Part shown: positions 15,677 through 26,283 of the stretch, piece by piece
Layout: each line of letters begins with the position of its first letter
Numbering within the stretch: position 1 is the first letter of the stretch
The notes under the pieces: model-generated
What the model saw: the letters and a program-made list of their open reading frames with translations, nothing else
Told to the model about the DNA's origin: nothing
Database searches by the model: none
NCBI GenBank assembly: GCA_904418995.1
Contig: CAJFQF010000003.1
Coordinates: 186,001 to 250,000 of the forward strand
Source: Heritagella_A intestinalis
Lineage (GTDB): Bacteria > Bacillota > Clostridia > Oscillospirales > Acutalibacteraceae
DNA: 64,000 bases
Direction of reading: 5' to 3'
Made by a program: the position numbers and the translations under genes

Positions 15677-17596
15677 GTGACAACAAAAAAGAATATGGCT
15701 AACACTGCCCAGGAAACGGAGAACCGGCCCCGTCGTGCAGGCGGGGCCAGGAGACCGGCGAAGCCGGCAGACGTCCCCCTGTATCAGAAAGTAACGCCTC
15801 CCAAGCGTTCCAAGGGAGGCCAGGGGATGGAAGCCCGTCAGGAAGAAGCGCCTGCCCGGGCCAAAAAGAGCGATTCCTTTTCCCGCCAGGTAAAGCGGCC
15901 TTCCAGTAAAAAAGGCCGGGGTCGGCAAGCAGCCCACAAGCCCTCGATGCGGGTGTATTTCCTGGGCGGACTCAATGAGATCGGAAAGAATTTTACCCTG
16001 TTTGAATGTGAAGGCGATATGGTCATCGTAGACTGCGGCCTGGCCTTCCCCACCGACGATATGCTGGGCATCGACCTGGTGCTCCCGGACTTCACTTTTG
16101 CCGAGCGCAACGCGGATAAAATCCGGGGCATTGTCCTCACCCACGGCCACGAGGACCACATCGGCGCGCTGCCCTATCTTCTGAAAAAGATGAACCTGCC
16201 CGTTTACGGCACGGCCCTGACCCTGGGCCTGGTGGAAGGCAAGCTCCGGGAGCACGGCCTCCACAACAAGGTGAAGATGTATGTGACCAACCCCGGGGAA
16301 ACGGTGAAAATGGGCTGCATGGATGTGGAGCTGATTCACGTGAACCACTCCATTTCCGACGCCGTGGGACTGGCTATCCACAGCCCCGCCGGCACCGTGG
16401 TACACACCGGCGACTTTAAAATCGACTGCACCCCCACCCAGGGCGGCATGATTGATCTGGGCCGCTTTGCCCAGCTGGGCCGGGAGGGCGTGCTGGCCCT
16501 GATGGCAGACTCCACCAATGCGGAGCGTCCGGGCTATACCCAGACGGAACAGAAGGTGTTCGCCACCTTTGAGAGTTTGTTCCGTCAGGCGGAGAAGGAC
16601 CGGCTGATTATCGCCACCTTCGCCTCCAATATCAGCCGCGTGCAGCAGATTATCAACTGTGCGGTGAAATACGGCCGCAAAGTGGCCCTCTCCGGCCGGA
16701 GTATGCTCAATGTCATGGGCATTGCCGCCGAGTTGGGCTATCTGGAGATTCCCGATGGGGTGCTCATTGATATTGATATGATCAGCCGCTATCCCAAGGA
16801 GCAGATTGTGCTGGTAACCACCGGCAGCCAGGGCGAGCCCATGAGCGCCCTGACCCGTATGGCCTTTGCCGACCACCGGAAGGTGGAGGTGGGCCCCGGG
16901 GATACCATTATTATTTCCGCCCGGCCCATTCCCGGCAATGAAAAGACCGTGGGCACGGTGGTAGATGAGCTCCTCAAGCGGGGATGCAGGGTGGTGTATG
17001 AGTCCATGTATGAGGTTCACGTTTCCGGCCATGCCTGCCAGGAAGAGCTGAAGCTCATGCAGGGCATTGTGCGGCCCAAATACTTTATTCCTGTCCACGG
17101 AGAGCAGAAGCATCTGCGCAAGCATGCGGATGTGGCCCGTGCCATGGGCATGGACAGCAAGAATATCTTTATTGGCGATGTGGGCAGCGTGGTAGAGCTC
17201 AACGAGGACTACATGAAGGCCCTGCCGCCGGTCCCGGCTGGCCGGGTCATGGTGGACGGCTTGGGCGTGGGCGATGTGGGAAGCATTGTCCTGCGGGACC
17301 GCAAGCACTTGGGCGAGGACGGCCTCATTGTGGTGGTCTGCACCCTGGCGGCGGGTTCCGGCCGGGTGATTTCCGGCCCGGATGTGGTCTCCCGGGGATT
17401 TGTCTATGTGCGGGAATCCGAGCTCCTCATCGACGAGGCCAAAAAGCTGGTGTACAATATTCTGGAAACCAGCGCCCAGGGGGATGTCCACGACTGGGGC
17501 ACCCTGAAAACCCGCATCAAAGAGGGCCTGTCCCGGCTGCTGTATGAACGCACCCGCAGAAGCCCCATGATTCTTCCCATTATTATGGAAGTATAA
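15677..17596 (+). CDS. rnj: Ribonuclease J
   Basis: A 639-residue metallo-beta-lactamase/beta-CASP nuclease with 5'-to-3' exo- and endonuclease activity in mRNA decay and rRNA maturation. Residues 1-95 are a basic, Pro/Arg-rich, probably disordered extension; the core starts MRVYFLGGLNEIGKN. Zinc motif THGHEDHIGAL, then HTGDFKID and the beta-CASP segments (VTTGSQGEP, HVSGHA, PVHGE) are all present, and the C-terminal domain is complete. The GTG at 15677 is chosen for GGAGG 8 nt upstream; the frame stays open to 15389 but without SD and through the leader hairpins. The N-terminal extension is longer than in Bacillus RNase J1. Confidence 0.94.
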   Translation: MTTKKNMANTAQETENRPRRAGGARRPAKPADVPLYQKVTPPKRSKGGQGMEARQEEAPARAKKSDSFSRQVKRPSSKKGRGRQAAHKPSMRVYFLGGLNEIGKNFTLFECEGDMVIVDCGLAFPTDDMLGIDLVLPDFTFAERNADKIRGIVLTHGHEDHIGALPYLLKKMNLPVYGTALTLGLVEGKLREHGLHNKVKMYVTNPGETVKMGCMDVELIHVNHSISDAVGLAIHSPAGTVVHTGDFKIDCTPTQGGMIDLGRFAQLGREGVLALMADSTNAERPGYTQTEQKVFATFESLFRQAEKDRLIIATFASNISRVQQIINCAVKYGRKVALSGRSMLNVMGIAAELGYLEIPDGVLIDIDMISRYPKEQIVLVTTGSQGEPMSALTRMAFADHRKVEVGPGDTIIISARPIPGNEKTVGTVVDELLKRGCRVVYESMYEVHVSGHACQEELKLMQGIVRPKYFIPVHGEQKHLRKHADVARAMGMDSKNIFIGDVGSVVELNEDYMKALPPVPAGRVMVDGLGVGDVGSIVLRDRKHLGEDGLIVVVCTLAAGSGRVISGPDVVSRGFVYVRESELLIDEAKKLVYNILETSAQGDVHDWGTLKTRIKEGLSRLLYERTRRSPMILPIIMEV

Positions 17597-17648
17597 CCGT
17601 TTATGATATAAGAGCCTTTTCGGCTGAGCTGTAAAGGAGTCGAGGGAA

Positions 17649-19625
17649 TTGAAACGTCGCAGGATTTGGATTTCATCCCCAATTTATTATATACTGGTGG
17701 CTGCTATCCTTTTGATGGCAGTGGTGAGCCTGTTTTGGAGCCAGGTGGCCTTTGCCATCGAGCTGGTTTTGGCCCTGGCGGCCTTCTTTGCCGTCTTTTT
17801 TGGGGAAAAGCGCTTCCAACTCCATATTTCCACTGCCGTACGGGCGGCGAAAAACGTGCTCACCGCCCAGGACTACCAGGCGTTGGATTCCTTCTCCATC
17901 CCGGTGGCCGCTGTGGCGGAGGAAGGGGATATTGTGTGGGCCAACAAGGTGTTTTTGCAGGCCATCAGCGGCCGCAAGGACATCCGGGGGGATAACATCC
18001 TGCGATTTATCTATCCCAAGACCCTCCATCAGCTCCTGACGGACAACGGCACAGATGTGACCATTCAGGAGCGGGAGTACACGGTCCACGCTCTGAAAAC
18101 CTTCCGGGGCTACGTCCTTTATTTCGTAGACGATACCTATTATAAGAATATCAACCGGCAGTACAACGAGCGCCGCCCGGTGGTGGCCATTATGGCCTTT
18201 GACAACCGGGAGGAGCTGGCCCGGGATTCCTCCGGCATGGAGGACGCCCTCATTGCCTCCGAGGTGGAGAACGTTCTGAGCAACTGGGCCCAGGAGATGG
18301 GGGGCTTTTTGAAAAAGCTCTCCGGCAGCCGGTTTTTGATGATGACCGACGAGGCCCATATTGCCGCCGCCAAGGAAAAGCGCTTTGAGATTCTGGATAA
18401 GGTCCGGGAAATCAAGACCCGGGAAAACCGCCGGGCCACAGTTTCCATTGGCGTGGGCCGAGGCGCCGCTACCCTGCAGGAAAGCGAGCATTGGGCCCGC
18501 CAAGCATTGGATATGGCTTTGGGCCGGGGCGGCGACCAGGTGGCCGTGAAGCAGAAGGACGACACCTACGAATTCTTCGGAGGCCTTTCCAAGGGCGTGG
18601 AGAAGCGGGATAAAGTGCGCACCCGGGTTATTGCCGCCACTTTGTCCGACCATGTAAACGCCAGCGATGCGGTGCTCATTATGGGCCACAAGTTCAGCGA
18701 TTTGGATTCCGTAGGCGCTGCCGTGGGCATGTGGAGCGCTGTGACCAAGGGCCTGGGCCACGATGCGTATATCGTCATTGACCGGGAGCAATCCCTGGCA
18801 AAGCAGGTGATCCTCAGTATGGAAAAGGTGGTCCAGGACCGCCGGGTCTTTATTGACCCCCGGGAGGCCCTGCCTATGGTAACCGCCCGCTCCCTGCTCA
18901 TTGTGGTGGATACCCATTCCCCCACCTTTGTGGAGAGTGAAGATGTGCTCCGGGCTGCGGCCCGGGTAGTGGTCATCGACCACCACCGGATGATGGTGAA
19001 GCACATCGACAATGCCCTGGTGTTCTACCACGAGCCCTATGCCAGCTCCGCTTCGGAGATGGTGGCCGAGCTGGTGCAGTATATCAGCGGCAACTGTTTG
19101 GGCCGTGTGGAGGCCGAGGCCCTCATGGCCGGCATTATGCTGGATACCAAGAGCTTTGTGCTGAAAACCGGTGTGCGCACCTTTGAGGCTTCCGCATATC
19201 TGCGGCGGCGAGGGGCCGATACCGTGGAGGTCAAGCGGCTGTTCTCCAACAGCATCGATACATACAAGGCCAAATCCCAGCTGGTTTCCAGCGCGGAGAT
19301 TTACAACAACTGCGCCATTGCCTGTTCGGAAGAGAATATCCCCGATATCCGGGTGGCTTCGGCCCAGGCGGCGGATGAGCTTCTGTCTATCCAGGGGGTC
19401 ACGGCGTCCTTTGTCCTGTTCCAATCTGGAAATACGGTGAATATTTCCGCCCGGTCCTTGGGAGATGTGAATGTGCAGATCCTTATGGAGGCGCTGGGCG
19501 GCGGCGGCCATTTGACCATGGCCGGGGCCCAGCTGGAAAACTGCAATATGCGGGAAGCCCGTCAGAAGCTGATTTCCGTTTTGAATGAACAATTAGAGTC
19601 CGCAACCCAGCGGGATCATTCCTGA
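17649..19625 (+). CDS. gdpP: GdpP-type cyclic-di-AMP phosphodiesterase (DHH/DHHA1)
   Basis: A 658-residue membrane enzyme that hydrolyses c-di-AMP to pApA. Two N-terminal TM helices (about 10-55), a PAS-like domain (about 80-165), a degenerate GGDEF domain (about 170-300; no GGDEF motif remains) and a DHH domain with MGHKFSDLDSVG, VVDTHSP and VIDHHRMM, then DHHA1 with GGGGHLTMAGAQ. Layout and length match GdpP/YybT. The TTG start at 17649 has AAAGGAG about 10 nt upstream. It is first in the gdpP-rplI-dnaB order common in Firmicutes. Confidence 0.95.
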   Translation: MKRRRIWISSPIYYILVAAILLMAVVSLFWSQVAFAIELVLALAAFFAVFFGEKRFQLHISTAVRAAKNVLTAQDYQALDSFSIPVAAVAEEGDIVWANKVFLQAISGRKDIRGDNILRFIYPKTLHQLLTDNGTDVTIQEREYTVHALKTFRGYVLYFVDDTYYKNINRQYNERRPVVAIMAFDNREELARDSSGMEDALIASEVENVLSNWAQEMGGFLKKLSGSRFLMMTDEAHIAAAKEKRFEILDKVREIKTRENRRATVSIGVGRGAATLQESEHWARQALDMALGRGGDQVAVKQKDDTYEFFGGLSKGVEKRDKVRTRVIAATLSDHVNASDAVLIMGHKFSDLDSVGAAVGMWSAVTKGLGHDAYIVIDREQSLAKQVILSMEKVVQDRRVFIDPREALPMVTARSLLIVVDTHSPTFVESEDVLRAAARVVVIDHHRMMVKHIDNALVFYHEPYASSASEMVAELVQYISGNCLGRVEAEALMAGIMLDTKSFVLKTGVRTFEASAYLRRRGADTVEVKRLFSNSIDTYKAKSQLVSSAEIYNNCAIACSEENIPDIRVASAQAADELLSIQGVTASFVLFQSGNTVNISARSLGDVNVQILMEALGGGGHLTMAGAQLENCNMREARQKLISVLNEQLESATQRDHS

Positions 19626-19678
19626 GATCTTCGCTGATTTGTATAAAAAACAGAAAAGTATACAGGAGGTATAACGCT

Positions 19679-20128
19679 ATGAAAGTGGTATTGCTTGCAG
19701 ATGTCAAGGGAAGCGGCAAAAAGGGCCAGCTGGTCAATGTGTCCGACGGCTACGCCCGGAATTTCCTGTTTCCCAAAAAGCTGGCCAAAGAGGCCAACGC
19801 CCAGGCCATGAACGAGCTGAAGAATGCCGAGGAAGCCAAGGCATATAAGATTAAGACAGAAACCGAGGCTGCCCAGAAGGCCGCAGCCCTGCTGGAAGGC
19901 AAGACCGTGAAGGTAACGGCCAAGGCCGGCCAGGGAGGCCGTCTTTTCGGCTCTGTCACCGCCAAGGAAATCGCCGAGGCCCTGAAGGCCCAGTATCAGG
20001 TGGACGTGGACAAGCGGAAGATTTCCATTGACGGGGAAATCAAGGCCTTTGGCTCCTATTCCTGCGAGGTAAAGCTCTATGCCGGCATCACCGCGAAGGT
20101 GTATGTCATGGTGGGCGAAGACAACTAA
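19679..20128 (+). CDS. rplI: Ribosomal protein bL9
   Basis: A 149-residue large-subunit protein. N-terminal MKVVLLADVKGSGKKGQLVNVSDGYARN is the classic bL9 signature; a long central helix rich in Ala, Glu and Lys and the C-terminal domain (GRLFGSVTAKEIAEAL) follow. AGGAGG lies 8 nt before the ATG. It sits between gdpP and dnaB. Confidence 0.98.
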   Translation: MKVVLLADVKGSGKKGQLVNVSDGYARNFLFPKKLAKEANAQAMNELKNAEEAKAYKIKTETEAAQKAAALLEGKTVKVTAKAGQGGRLFGSVTAKEIAEALKAQYQVDVDKRKISIDGEIKAFGSYSCEVKLYAGITAKVYVMVGEDN

Positions 20129-20230
20129 GGATTTCTATTTGCAATACAGATTGTATTTTTGACTATTCAAATTACAGTTTGTATGATTGCTGCGGGGATT
20201 CCCGCCGGTTGGCTGTTTGCAGCAGCCGTG

Positions 20231-20259
20231 CCTGACAGTTTTTTAGCTGTCAGGTTTTT
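20231..20259 (+). terminator. Hairpin terminator between rplI and dnaB
   Basis: CCTGACAG pairs with CTGTCAGG around an 8-nt loop, followed by TTTTT. It suggests that dnaB gets only part of the upstream transcription, or has its own start that I could not find. Confidence 0.85.
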
Positions 20260-20330
20260 CCGGTTTATTCGGCTCTATGGCCGATACCGGGCAAAATACA
20301 GCGCAGGCCAGGCGCAGAAGGAGGGATTGT

Positions 20331-21710
20331 ATGGCGGAAGAGCGAGAAGATAGGCTGCGCACCCAGGCGGTGCCGGGGATGGCCATGCCTTTCAGCCCAG
20401 AGGCGGAGCAGTCAGTGCTGGGCGCCATTTTGCTGGACGCCTCCTGCCTGGACCAGGTGACGGAAATTCTGCCCCGGTCGGAGTATTTTTACCAGGTAAA
20501 CAACGCCCTGATTTACGAAGCCATGCTGGAGCTCTTCGCCTTGGGGCGGCCGGTGGACTTTATCACCGTGCTGGAACGCCTGAAGGAAAACGAGCATTTC
20601 GACGAGTCCTCCGGCAAGGTGTACTTAATGCAGCTTGCCCAGTTAGTCCCCGCTATTTCCAATGTGGACTCCTATGCCAAAATCGTCCGGGAAAAATACG
20701 ATGTCCGCACCCTGATTTTAGCGGCCCGGGAGATTCTGGAAGATGCCACCGCAGGGGCCGCCGACGCCTCCACGCTGCTGGATTCGGCGGAACAGCGGAT
20801 ATTCGATATTCGCCGGGGGAAAAATATGCAGGGCCTGCAGCCGTTGGGAGAGGTCATCATCGACACCTTTGACCGGCTGGACCGGCTCAATTCCCCGGAT
20901 AAGGACCTGTACCGCGGCATTCCCACGGGCATTGGGGAGCTGGATTCCACCATTACCGGCCTGAACCGCTCGGATTTGATTATCCTGGCGGCCCGCCCCG
21001 GCATGGGTAAAACCAGCTTTGCCTTGAACATCGCCCGCCATGCGGCGGTGACGGTCCGGAAAAAAGTGGCCTTTTTCTCCCTGGAAATGGGCCGGGAGCA
21101 GTTGGCTTCCCGCCTTCTCTCCACAGAGGCCCTGGTGGGCGGCACCAAGCTGCGCACCGGCGAATTGGAGGAAGGAGAGTGGGCCCGGCTCATTGAGGGC
21201 GGCGACATTCTCGCCAAAGCCCCCATTTATCTGGACGATAATTCCAGCATCACCGTGCCGGAGATGAAAGCCAAAATCCGCCGTCTGGGCGGGGTGGACC
21301 TGGTGATTATCGACTATTTGCAGCTGATGAACAGTGCCAAGCGTATTGACAACCGGGTGCAGGAAATCTCGGAAATCACCCGGAACCTGAAAATTATGGC
21401 CAAAGAGCTGAATGTCCCGGTAATCGCCCTTTCCCAGCTGGCCCGTGCCAGTGAAAAGCGCACCGAGCACCGGCCGGTGCTTTCGGATTTGCGGGATTCC
21501 GGCTCTATCGAGCAGGACGCGGACATTGTGCTGTTTTTGTATCGGGAGGACTACTATCAGAATGAGAATCCTCCAGGGGAAGACAGCGACCGGAACAGCG
21601 GCGAGTGTATCGTGGCCAAAAACCGCCACGGCGAATTGAAAACCGTCTCCCTCCATTGGCAGGGCGAGTTCATGCGCTTTACTTCTCAGGAGCTGTTCCG
21701 CCATGAGTAA
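20331..21710 (+). CDS. dnaB: Replicative DNA helicase DnaB
   Basis: A 459-residue hexameric helicase that moves 5'-to-3' at the fork. N-terminal DnaG-binding domain (PFSPEAEQSVLGAILLD), linker helix, RecA-like domain with Walker A ARPGMGKTSFALN (about residues 222-234), Walker B LVIIDYLQLM and the DLRDSGSIEQDADIV arginine/Q-loop region. The ATG at 20331 has GAAGGAGGG 6 nt upstream. Its last codons overlap tilS by 8 nt. No intein is seen. Confidence 0.97.
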   Translation: MAEEREDRLRTQAVPGMAMPFSPEAEQSVLGAILLDASCLDQVTEILPRSEYFYQVNNALIYEAMLELFALGRPVDFITVLERLKENEHFDESSGKVYLMQLAQLVPAISNVDSYAKIVREKYDVRTLILAAREILEDATAGAADASTLLDSAEQRIFDIRRGKNMQGLQPLGEVIIDTFDRLDRLNSPDKDLYRGIPTGIGELDSTITGLNRSDLIILAARPGMGKTSFALNIARHAAVTVRKKVAFFSLEMGREQLASRLLSTEALVGGTKLRTGELEEGEWARLIEGGDILAKAPIYLDDNSSITVPEMKAKIRRLGGVDLVIIDYLQLMNSAKRIDNRVQEISEITRNLKIMAKELNVPVIALSQLARASEKRTEHRPVLSDLRDSGSIEQDADIVLFLYREDYYQNENPPGEDSDRNSGECIVAKNRHGELKTVSLHWQGEFMRFTSQELFRHE

Positions 21711-23121
21711 GGGACAGGCAGCGGCCCTCCTGCAAAAAGTGCGCCGCTGGATAGAGGAAGAGGGGTTGTTCCCCCAAACCGGCCGGATTGTAGCGGCCCT
21801 TTCCGGCGGGGCGGATTCCCTGGCCATGACAGCCATGCTGGCGTCGTTGTTTCCCAAAGAGCGGATTCTCTGCGCCCATGTGAACCACGGCATCCGGGGA
21901 GAAGAAGCCCAGGCGGATGAAGCCTTTGTGGTCCAGTGGTGCCGGGAGCAGGGCCTGGCCCTGGAAGTACTCCACGCGGATGTGCCCGGGGAAGCCCGGC
22001 GTTCCGGGGAAGGGCTGGAAGCCTGCGGCCGGCGGGTGCGGTATGCTTTTTTGGAAAAGCTGGCCTCTGGGGAAAATGACCGCATCGCCACGGCTCACAC
22101 CCGCAGTGACCAGGCGGAGACCGTCCTGCTGCACCTGCTGCAAGGGGCTGGGCTGCGGGGCCTTTCCGGCATCCGGCCCGTCCGGGGGAAAGTCGTCCGG
22201 CCAGTGCTGTGCCTGAGCCGGCAGGAGACGGAAGCCTTCTGCCGGGAAAAGGGGCTTCTGTTCCGCACAGACAGCACCAATTCCTCTGTGGAATACACCC
22301 GCAACCGTTTGCGTTTAGAGGTGCTGCCCCTGCTTCGGGAGCTAAACCCCAATGTAGAGGAGACCCTGGTGCGCACTGCCCGGGGGTTTCGCCGGGATGA
22401 TGATTGTTTGGACGCCCTGGCCCGGCAGGCTTTGGAGAAAGCCCGGCCCCAGGGGGACGGGGAAGCGGGGAGCCCTTTTTTAAAGACGGCGCCCCTGCAA
22501 TCCCTGCCGGACAGCCTTGCCCTGCGGGCAATGGAGCTCTATTTCCGGGAGCGGGGCTGTCCCCGGCCGGAAACGGTGCATTTGGAAACCACCCTGGGCT
22601 TTTTAAAGGCTGGCGGGGGCCGGATGCATTTCCCGGGAGGCTGGGAGCTCAGCGTCTGGACCGACCGCCTCTGTTTGGCCCAAATCCCGGAGAGTTCCGG
22701 GGGCTGGGAGGTGCCGGTTTCCCTGCCGGAGACCCGTTTGGGGGATGGCAGGAGGCTGTTTCTGGAGATTTTCCCGGTTTCCGAAATGAAAAACCGTATA
22801 AATTTTCATAATTTGTTATTTCCTATTCTCTTTGACTATGATACAATATCTCGTAGCCAGGCGTTTTGGGCGGTGCGCACCCGCAGGCCGGGAGACCGTT
22901 TTGTCCCGGCAGGCCGGGGCGTGGCCAAATCCTTGAAAAAGCTCCTCAACGAGGCACGGGTGCCTCCTTCCCAGCGGGAGCGGTTGGCAATGCTCACCGC
23001 CGGAGAGGAAATCCTCTGGCTGGAAGGCTTTGGGGTATGCCAGCGATGCCGCCCCGGCCCTCAGACCCGCCAGGTGCTGCTTTTGCGGCTGGAAGACGGC
23101 GCAGGAAAAGAGAAGGATTGA
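21703..23121 (+). CDS. tilS: tRNA(Ile)-lysidine synthetase
   Basis: A 472-residue enzyme that puts lysine on C34 of tRNA-Ile(CAU), changing decoding from AUG to AUA. ATP-binding PP-loop SGGADS (about residues 35-40), then HVNHGIRGEEAQAD and THTRSDQAETVLL, a middle helical domain, and the C-terminal TilS domain (RTRRPGDRFVPAGRG, SLKKLLNEARVP). Full length. The ORF begins 8 nt before the dnaB stop. A short AT-rich stretch (about 22795-22860) codes for the interdomain linker and stands out from the GC-rich flanks. Confidence 0.95.
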   Translation: MSKGQAAALLQKVRRWIEEEGLFPQTGRIVAALSGGADSLAMTAMLASLFPKERILCAHVNHGIRGEEAQADEAFVVQWCREQGLALEVLHADVPGEARRSGEGLEACGRRVRYAFLEKLASGENDRIATAHTRSDQAETVLLHLLQGAGLRGLSGIRPVRGKVVRPVLCLSRQETEAFCREKGLLFRTDSTNSSVEYTRNRLRLEVLPLLRELNPNVEETLVRTARGFRRDDDCLDALARQALEKARPQGDGEAGSPFLKTAPLQSLPDSLALRAMELYFRERGCPRPETVHLETTLGFLKAGGGRMHFPGGWELSVWTDRLCLAQIPESSGGWEVPVSLPETRLGDGRRLFLEIFPVSEMKNRINFHNLLFPILFDYDTISRSQAFWAVRTRRPGDRFVPAGRGVAKSLKKLLNEARVPPSQRERLAMLTAGEEILWLEGFGVCQRCRPGPQTRQVLLLRLEDGAGKEKD

Positions 23122-23123
23122 CT

Positions 23124-23151
23124 TTCAAAAAAGCTTTGTATTTTGTATAAT
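23124..23151 (+). promoter_or_regulatory. Probable promoter ahead of hpt
   Basis: TTTCAA (23124-23129), 16-nt spacer, consensus TATAAT (23146-23151), immediately after the tilS stop codon. A TTGACT at 23118 is 22 nt from the -10 and thus too far. Confidence 0.55.
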
Positions 23152-23186
23152 CATAATAGAGGAGGCATTCCGCCTCCGGGAAAGGC

Positions 23187-23759
23187 GTGAGGGAATTGGC
23201 GCAGAAAACAGAAAACATGATGGAAAAAGACATTCAGGAAGTCCTGTTCAGCGAAGAGCAGCTCCAGGAGATCGTGGAGCGCATTGGCCGGCAGATCAGC
23301 GAGGACTACCGGGATAAAAAGCTCCTGATGGTGAGCATCCTCAAGGGCTCGGTGGTCTTTATGGCAGATTTGATGCGGGCCATTACCATCCCCTGCCGGA
23401 TTGATTTCATGGCAGTTTCCAGCTATGGCTCTGGCACCAAAACCAGCGGGGTGGTAAAGATCATCAAGGATTTGGACATCCCTCTGGAAGGGTATGACCT
23501 GCTGCTGGTGGAGGATATTCTGGACAGCGGCATGACCCTCAGTTACATAATGGAGATTTTGCAGTCCAGAGGCCCCCGGAGCATCCGGATCTGCACCCTC
23601 TTTGATAAGCCGGAGCGGCGTCAGGCCGAAGTGGATGCGACATATGTGGGAACCCAGGTGCCCGATGCCTTTATCGTAGGCTATGGCCTGGATTACGATG
23701 AAAAATACCGCAATCTTCCCTATGTGGGCGTTCTGAAGCCCCAGGTATACGGCGGCTGA
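23187..23759 (+). CDS. hpt: Hypoxanthine phosphoribosyltransferase
   Basis: A 190-residue purine-salvage enzyme (hypoxanthine or guanine plus PRPP to IMP or GMP). ISEDY and LLMVSILKGSVVFMADL near the N-terminus, the flexible-loop YGSGTKTSG, and the PRPP motif LLVEDILDSGMTL are all present. The start is uncertain: GTG at 23187 has only a poor SD, and ATG at 23217 matches the usual family N-terminus but has none. A clear GGAGG at 23161 lies too far upstream and is paired in a hairpin. It sits between tilS and ftsH, the usual Firmicutes order. Confidence 0.95.
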   Translation: MRELAQKTENMMEKDIQEVLFSEEQLQEIVERIGRQISEDYRDKKLLMVSILKGSVVFMADLMRAITIPCRIDFMAVSSYGSGTKTSGVVKIIKDLDIPLEGYDLLLVEDILDSGMTLSYIMEILQSRGPRSIRICTLFDKPERRQAEVDATYVGTQVPDAFIVGYGLDYDEKYRNLPYVGVLKPQVYGG

Positions 23760-23808
23760 AGCCAGCCTTCCGCCCAAGCAGAAGTTCTGTGAAGGAGTGA
23801 TTTTTACT

Positions 23809-26112
<2,304 letters not shown>

Positions 26113-26152
26113 AAATTACCGCTGCCCGGCATTTTGGGTATCGGAAAATCCG

Positions 26153-26191
26153 AAAAGGGGAAGGCTTTTCCAAAAAAGCCCTTCCCTTTTT
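26153..26191 (+). terminator. Terminator of ftsH
   Basis: A long stem of AAGGG-GAAGGCTTTT with AAAAAGCCCTTCCCTT followed by TTTTT, 40 nt after the ftsH stop. Confidence 0.9.
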
Positions 26192-26283
26192 CGTGCGCTT
26201 GGCCTTTGGCGGGATAAGCCCCGGGCCAGAAGAATTGATTTCCAGCACAGCAGCTTTGTGTTTTTGATGAAGGAGGCCAGTCT

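Noticed and set aside
15530..17491. Minus-strand frame of 653 codons opposite RNase J
   Set aside because: Shadow of RNase J: composition (His, Gly, Gln-rich) has no recognisable domain and no SD.
22814..22843. TTGTTA-18-TATGAT inside tilS as an internal promoter
   Set aside because: Matches are plausible, but the AT-rich stretch encodes the interdomain linker of TilS and a better promoter lies just before hpt.
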